Of a DNA stretch of 64,000 nucleotides, positions 57,301-64,000 are shown one piece after another (the first letter of the stretch is position 1; the number at the start of each line of letters is the position of its first letter). Below the pieces are notes generated by a model, which made no database searches, had not been told where the DNA came from, and saw only the letters and a list, made by a program, of their open reading frames with translations. Position numbers and translations under genes: made by a program. The DNA is taken from the NCBI GenBank assembly GCA_019054805.1, contig JAHQIY010000032.1, positions 580,763 to 644,762 on the forward strand. The letters are read 5' to 3'. The DNA comes from Brachionus manjavacas. Lineage: Eukaryota; Rotifera; Eurotatoria; Ploima; Brachionidae.

Positions 57301-60300
57301 CCCAGTCACTTAGTTTTCAAGTCACTGCAGAATGGTCAATTTTTTAGCTACGATAATGATTAATAGCTCAAATTCAAGAGCGCAAAAAGTTCTACATGAC
57401 ACAATTTACAGGAGTCAAAAAAGTTAAAAGGACAAGATTTTAGGCGACTTCGAAAAAGAGCAAAAAACCCATTTTTTGACGTTTTTCAGATAGGTTTTTT
57501 GCAATGAATTTTTCGAATTATGGAAAACCGAAGATACCACTAGATAGATCTTGAAATTTTCTTGCCTTTGGCTTTTACAGATCAAAAAAGGTCAAAGATT
57601 CGAAAAGTTATGCACATGGGAAACTTGCAAGTGATTCCCAGTCACTTAGTTTTCAAGTCACTGCAGAATGGTCAATTTTTTAGCTACGATAATGATTAAT
57701 AGCTCAAATTCAAGAGCGCAAAAAGTTCTACATGACACAATTTACAGGAGTCAAAAAAGTTAAAAGGACAAGATTTTAGGCGACTTCGAAAAAGAGCAAA
57801 AAACCCATTTTTTGACGTTTTTCAGATAGGTTTTTTGCAATGAATTTTTCGAATTATGGAAAACCGAAGATACCACTAGATAGATCTTGAAATTTTCTTG
57901 CCTTTGGCTTTTACAGATCAAAAAAGGTCAAAGATTCGAAAAGTTATGCACATGGGAAACTTGCAAGTGATTCCCAGTCACTTAGTTTTCAAGTCACTGC
58001 AGAATGGTCAATTTTTTAGCTACGATAATGATTAATAGCTCAAATTCAAGAGCGCAAAAAGTTCTACATGACACAATTTACAGGAGTCAAAAAAGTTAAA
58101 AGGACAAGATTTTAGGCGACTTCGAAAAAGAGCAAAAAACCCATTTTTTGACGTTTTTCAGATAGGTTTTTTGCAATGAATTTTTCGAATTATGGAAAAC
58201 CGAAGATACCACTAGATAGATCTTGAAATTTTCTTGCCTTTGGCTTTTACAGATCAAAAAAGGTCAAAGATTCGAAAAGTTATGCACATGGGAAACTTGC
58301 AAGTGATTCCCAGTCACTTAGTTTTCAAGTCACTGCAGAATGGTCAATTTTTTAGCTACGATAATGATTAATAGCTCAAATTCAAGAGCGCAAAAAGTTC
58401 TACATGACACAATTTACAGGAGTCAAAAAAGTTAAAAGGACAAGATTTTAGGCGACTTCGAAAAAGAGCAAAAAACCCATTTTTTGACGTTTTTCAGATA
58501 GGTTTTTTGCAATGAATTTTTCGAATTATGGAAAACCGAAGATACCACTAGATAGATCTTGAAATTTTCTTGCCTTTGGCTTTTACAGATCAAAAAAAGG
58601 TCAAAGATTCGAAAAGTTATGCACATGGGAAACTTGCAAGTGATTCCCAGTCACTTAGTTTTCAAGTCACTGCAGAATGGTCAATTTTTTAGCTACGATA
58701 ATGATTAATAGCTCAAATTCAAGAGCGCAAAAAGTTCTACATGACACAATTTACAGGAGTCAAAAAAGTTAAAAGGACAAGATTTTAGGCGACTTCGAAA
58801 AAGAGCAAAAAACCCATTTTTTGACGTTTTTCAGATAGGTTTTTTGCAATGAATTTTTCGAATTATGGAAAACCGAAGATACCACTAGATAGATCTTGAA
58901 ATTTTCTTGCCTTTGGCTTTTACAGATCAAAAAAGGTCAAAGATTCGAAAAGTTATGCACATGGGAAACTTGCAAGTGATTCCCAGTCACTTAGTTTTCA
59001 AGTCACTGCAGAATGGTCAATTTTTTAGCTACGATAATGATTAATAGCTCAAATTCAAGAGCGCAAAAAGTTCTACATGACACAATTTACAGGAGTCAAA
59101 AAAGTTAAAAGGACAAGATTTTAGGCGACTTCGAAAAAGAGCAAAAAACCCATTTTTTGACGTTTTTCAGATAGGTTTTTTGCAATGAATTTTTCGAATT
59201 ATGGAAAACCGAAGATACCACTAGATAGATCTTGAAATTTTCTTGCCTTTGGCTTTTACAGATCAAAAAAAGGTCAAAGATTCGAAAAGTTATGCACATG
59301 GGAAACTTGCAAGTGATTCCCAGTCACTTAGTTTTCAAGTCACTGCAGAATGGTCAATTTTTTAGCTACGATAATGATTAATAGCTCAAATTCAAGAGCG
59401 CAAAAAGTTCTACATGACACAATTTACAGGAGTCAAAAAAGTTAAAAGGACAAGATTTTAGGCGACTTCGAAAAAGAGCAAAAAACCCATTTTTTGACGT
59501 TTTTCAGATAGGTTTTTTGCAATGAATTTTTCGAATTATGGAAAACCGAAGATACCACTAGATAGATCTTGAAATTTTCTTGCCTTTGGCTTTTACAGAT
59601 CAAAAAAAGGTCAAAGATTCGAAAAGTTATGCACATGGGAAACTTGCAAGTGATTCCCAGTCACTTAGTTTTCAAGTCACTGCAGAATGGTCAATTTTTT
59701 AGCTACGATAATGATTAATAGCTCAAATTCAAGAGCGCAAAAAGTTCTACATGACACAATTTACAGGAGTCAAAAAAGTTAAAAGGACAAGATTTTAGGC
59801 GACTTCGAAAAAGAGCAAAAAACCCATTTTTTGACGTTTTTCAGATAGGTTTTTTGCAATGAATTTTTCGAATTATGGAAAACCGAAGATACCACTAGAT
59901 AGATCTTGAAATTTTCTTGCCTTTGGCTTTTACAGATCAAAAAAGGTCAAAGATTCGAAAAGTTATGCACATGGGAAACTTGCAAGTGATTCCCAGTCAC
60001 TTAGTTTTCAAGTCACTGCAGAATGGTCAATTTTTTAGCTACGATAATGATTAATAGCTCAAATTCAAGAGCGCAAAAAGTTCTACATGACACAATTTAC
60101 AGGAGTCAAAAAAGTTAAAAGGACAAGATTTTAGGCGACTTCGAAAAAGAGCAAAAAACCCATTTTTTGACGTTTTTCAGATAGGTTTTTTGCAATGAAT
60201 TTTTCGAATTATGGAAAACCGAAGATACCACTAGATAGATCTTGAAATTTTCTTGCCTTTGGCTTTTACAGATCAAAAAAGGTCAAAGATTCGAAAAGTT

Positions 60301-63300
60301 ATGCACATGGGAAACTTGCAAGTGATTCCCAGTCACTTAGTTTTCAAGTCACTGCAGAATGGTCAATTTTTTAGCTACGATAATGATTAATAGCTCAAAT
60401 TCAAGAGCGCAAAAAGTTCTACATGACACAATTTACAGGAGTCAAAAAAGTTAAAAGGACAAGATTTTAGGCGACTTCGAAAAAGAGCAAAAAACCCATT
60501 TTTTGACGTTTTTCAGATAGGTTTTTTGCAATGAATTTTTCGAATTATGGAAAACCGAAGATACCACTAGATAGATCTTGAAATTTTCTTGCCTTTGGCT
60601 TTTACAGATCAAAAAAGGTCAAAGATTCGAAAAGTTATGCACATGGGAAACTTGCAAGTGATTCCCAGTCACTTAGTTTTCAAGTCACTGCAGAATGGTC
60701 AATTTTTTAGCTACGATAATGATTAATAGCTCAAATTCAAGAGCGCAAAAAGTTCTACATGACACAATTTACAGGAGTCAAAAAAGTTAAAAGGACAAGA
60801 TTTTAGGCGACTTCGAAAAAGAGCAAAAAACCCATTTTTTGACGTTTTTCAGATAGGTTTTTTGCAATGAATTTTTCGAATTATGGAAAACCGAAGATAC
60901 CACTAGATAGATCTTGAAATTTTCTTGCCTTTGGCTTTTACAGATCAAAATAGGTCAAAGATTCGAAAAGTTATGCACATGGGAAACTTGCAAGTGATTC
61001 CCAGTCACTTAGTTTTCAAGTCACTGCAGAATGGTCAATTTTTTAGCTACGATAATGATTAATAGCTCAAATTCAAGAGCGCAAAAAGTTCTACATGACA
61101 CAATTTACAGGAGTCAAAAAAGTTAAAAGGACAAGATTTTAGGCGACTTCGAAAAAGAGCAAAAAACCCATTTTTTGACGTTTTTCAGATAGGTTTTTTG
61201 CAATGAATTTTTCGAATTATGGAAAACCGAAGATACCACTAGATAGATCTTGAAATTTTCTTGCCTTTGGCTTTTACAGATCAAAAAAGGTCAAAGATTC
61301 GAAAAGTTATGCACATGGGAAACTTGCAAGTGATTCCCAGTCACTTAGTTTTCAAGTCACTGCAGAATGGTCAATTTTTTAGCTACGATAATGATTAATA
61401 GCTCAAATTCAAGAGCGCAAAAAGTTCTACATGACACAATTTACAGGAGTCAAAAAAAAATAAAAGGACAAGATTTTAGGCGACTTCGAAAAAGAGCAAA
61501 AAACCCATTTTTTGACGTTTTTCAGATAGGTTTTTTGCAATGAATTTTTCGAATTATGGAAAACCGAAGATACCACTAGATAGATCTTGAAATTTTCTTG
61601 CCTTTGGCTTTTACAGATCAAAAAAAGGTCAAAGATTCGAAAAGTTATGCACATGGGAAACTTGCAAGTGATTCCCAGTCACTTAGTTTTCAAGTCACTG
61701 CAGAATGGTCAATTTTTTAGCTACGATAATGATTAATAGCTCAAATTCAAGAGCGCAAAAAGTTCTACATGACACAATTTACAGGAGTCAAAAAAGTTAA
61801 AAGGACAAGATTTTAGGCGACTTCGAAAAAGAGCAAAAAACCCATTTTTTGACGTTTTTCAGATAGGTTTTTTGCAATGAATTTTTCGAATTATGGAAAA
61901 CCGAAGATACCACTAGATAGATCTTGAAATTTTCTTGCCTTTGGCTTTTACAGATCAAAAAAAGGTCAAAGATTCGAAAAGTTATGCACATGGGAAACTT
62001 GCAAGTGATTCCCAGTCACTTAGTTTTCAAGTCACTGCAGAATGGTCAATTTTTTAGCTACGATAATGATTAATAGCTCAAATTCAAGAGCGCAAAAAGT
62101 TCTACATGACACAATTTACAGGAGTCAAAAAAGTTAAAAGGACAAGATTTTAGGCGACTTCGAAAAAGAGCAAAAAACCCATTTTTTGACGTTTTTCAGA
62201 TAGGTTTTTTGCAATGAATTTTTCGAATTATGGAAAACCGAAGATACCACTAGATAGATCTTGAAATTTTCTTGCCTTTGGCTTTTACAGATCAAAAAAG
62301 GTCAAAGATTCGAAAAGTTATGCACATGGGAAACTTGCAAGTGATTCCCAGTCACTTAGTTTTCAAGTCACTGCAGAATGGTCAATTTTTTAGCTACGAT
62401 AATGATTAATAGCTCAAATTCAAGAGCGCAAAAAGTTCTACATGACACAATTTACAGGAGTCAAAAAAGTTAAAAGGACAAGATTTTAGGCGACTTCGAA
62501 AAAGAGCAAAAAACCCATTTTTTGACGTTTTTCAGATAGGTTTTTTGCAATGAATTTTTCGAATTATGGAAAACCGAAGATACCACTAGATAGATCTTGA
62601 AATTTTCTTGCCTTTGGCTTTTACAGATCAAAAAAGGTCAAAGATTCGAAAAGTTATGCACATGGGAAACTTGCAAGTGATTCCCAGTCACTTAGTTTTC
62701 AAGTCACTGCAGAATGGTCAATTTTTTAGCTACGATAATGATTAATAGCTCAAATTCAAGAGCGCAAAAAGTTCTACATGACACAATTTACAGGAGTCAA
62801 AAAAGTTAAAAGGACAAGATTTTAGGCGACTTCGAAAAAGAGCAAAAAACCCATTTTTTGACGTTTTTCAGATAGGTTTTTTGCAATGAATTTTTCGAAT
62901 TATGGAAAACCGAAGATACCACTAGATAGATCTTGAAATTTTCTTGCCTTTGGCTTTTACAGATCAAAAAAAGGTCAAAGATTCGAAAAGTTATGCACAT
63001 GGGAAACTTGCAAGTGATTCCCAGTCACTTAGTTTTCAAGTCACTGCAGAATGGTCAATTTTTTAGCTACGATAATGATTAATAGCTCAAATTCAAGAGC
63101 GCAAAAAGTTCTACATGACACAATTTACAGGAGTCAAAAAAGTTAAAAGGACAAGATTTTAGGCGACTTCGAAAAAGAGCAAAAAACCCATTTTTTGACG
63201 TTTTTCAGATAGGTTTTTTGCAATGAATTTTTCGAATTATGGAAAACCGAAGATACCACTAGATAGATCTTGAAATTTTCTTGCCTTTGGCTTTTACAGA

Positions 63301-64000
63301 TCAAAAAAGGTCAAAGATTCGAAAAGTTATGCACATGGGAAACTTGCAAGTGATTCCCAGTCACTTAGTTTTCAAGTCACTGCAGAATGGTCAATTTTTT
63401 AGCTACGATAATGATTAATAGCTCAAATTCAAGAGCGCAAAAAGTTCTACATGACACAATTTACAGGAGTCAAAAAAGTTAAAAGGACAAGATTTTAGGC
63501 GACTTCGAAAAAGAGCAAAAAACCCATTTTTTGACGTTTTTCAGATAGGTTTTTTGCAATGAATTTTTCGAATTATGGAAAACCGAAGATACCACTAGAT
63601 AGATCTTGAAATTTTCTTGCCTTTGGCTTTTACAGATCAAAAAAAGGTCAAAGATTCGAAAAGTTATGCACATGGGAAACTTGCAAGTGATTCCCAGTCA
63701 CTTAGTTTTCAAGTCACTGCAGAATGGTCAATTTTTTAGCTACGATAATGATTAATAGCTCAAATTCAAGAGCGCAAAAAGTTCTACATGACACAATTTA
63801 CAGGAGTCAAAAAAGTTAAAAGGACAAGATTTTAGGCGACTTCGAAAAAGAGCAAAAAACCCATTTTTTGACGTTTTTCAGATAGGTTTTTTGCAATGAA
63901 TTTTTCGAATTATGGAAAACCGAAGATACCACTAGATAGATCTTGAAATTTTCTTGCCTTTGGCTTTTACAGATCAAAAAAAGGTCAAAGATTCGGAAAA
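39384..64000. repeat. 336/337-bp satellite DNA array, ~73 copies
   Basis: Head-to-tail monomers run without interruption to the window end, so the array continues beyond it. Sampled starts of AAATTTTCTTGCC are 39,384, 39,720, 40,056, 40,393, 40,730 and 41,066. The two length classes differ by one A in the run after CAGATC (six or seven A). Otherwise copies are almost identical; exceptions include C-to-A after CAGAT in about eight copies, one A-to-T near 60,950, and an altered GTCAAAAAA stretch near 61,452. The monomer contains an imperfect inverted repeat, AAGTGATTCCCAGTCACTT. No gene or transposon interrupts the array. The 64-codon minus frame seen in seven-A copies is destroyed in six-A copies and is not a gene. 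Confidence 0.97.

Noticed and set aside
39926..63673. 64-75 codon minus-strand open frames repeated through the satellite
   Set aside because: They exist only in seven-A monomers. In six-A monomers the same frame hits TGA after about ten codons. The sequence is a satellite by-product, not a multicopy gene.
39384..64000. CENP-B box in the satellite monomer
   Set aside because: TTCG occurs (GATTCGAAAAG, ACTTCGAAAAAG) but not with the downstream A and CGGG at the required spacing.
39384..64000. CRISPR-like array
   Set aside because: The repeats are contiguous 336/337-bp monomers without unique spacers, in a eukaryotic genome.

Overview
This window looks like nuclear DNA of a small-bodied invertebrate animal. 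The genes are metazoan in type: a Brahma/BRG1 remodeller with QLQ, HSA, BRK, SnAC and bromodomain regions, plus ABCF2, CHMP4, a mitochondrial ribosomal protein and a Prune/PPX1 enzyme. Introns are mostly 46-60 bp with GT-AG ends. Non-coding DNA is extremely AT-rich, whereas several coding regions (PX gene, ABCF2, brm) are clearly richer in GC. A monogonont rotifer such as Brachionus would fit the short introns, AT-rich spacers and large satellite block, but this is inference; a flatworm or another AT-rich invertebrate is not excluded. Nothing bacterial is present.

Layout. 1-11,140 is gene-poor, AT-rich DNA with small repeat fragments. 11,171-12,100 encodes a PX-domain protein. 12,500-18,391 is a repeat district: LINE 3' ends, a TIR transposon with nested inverted repeats (13,821-14,907) and a 562-bp tandem array (15,162-18,391). 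19,196-21,103 is ABCF2. 22,757-24,079 (minus) is a six-exon gene reconstructed here for an unrecognised membrane-anchored protein. 25,057-25,793 is CHMP4 with one 56-bp intron. 26,200-27,890 holds decayed MULE and LINE copies. 28,255-29,161 (minus) is MRPL47 (uL29m), divergent from a Prune/PPX1-type phosphatase at 29,386-30,447. 33,259-38,401 (minus) is brm in two exons. From about 39,384 to the window end the sequence is one uninterrupted 336/337-bp satellite array, about 73 copies.

The genes are ordinary housekeeping functions (ribosome-associated ABC ATPase, ESCRT-III, mitochondrial translation, chromatin remodelling) with no operon-like or pathway clustering. The more unusual content is in the repeats: the very homogeneous satellite starting about 1 kb upstream of brm, the 562-bp array with splice-site-like signals in every unit, the nested-palindrome transposon, a hammerhead-like motif, and three successive perfect or near-perfect hairpins inside a dead LINE. 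All identifications are by eye from sequence motifs; no database search was possible.
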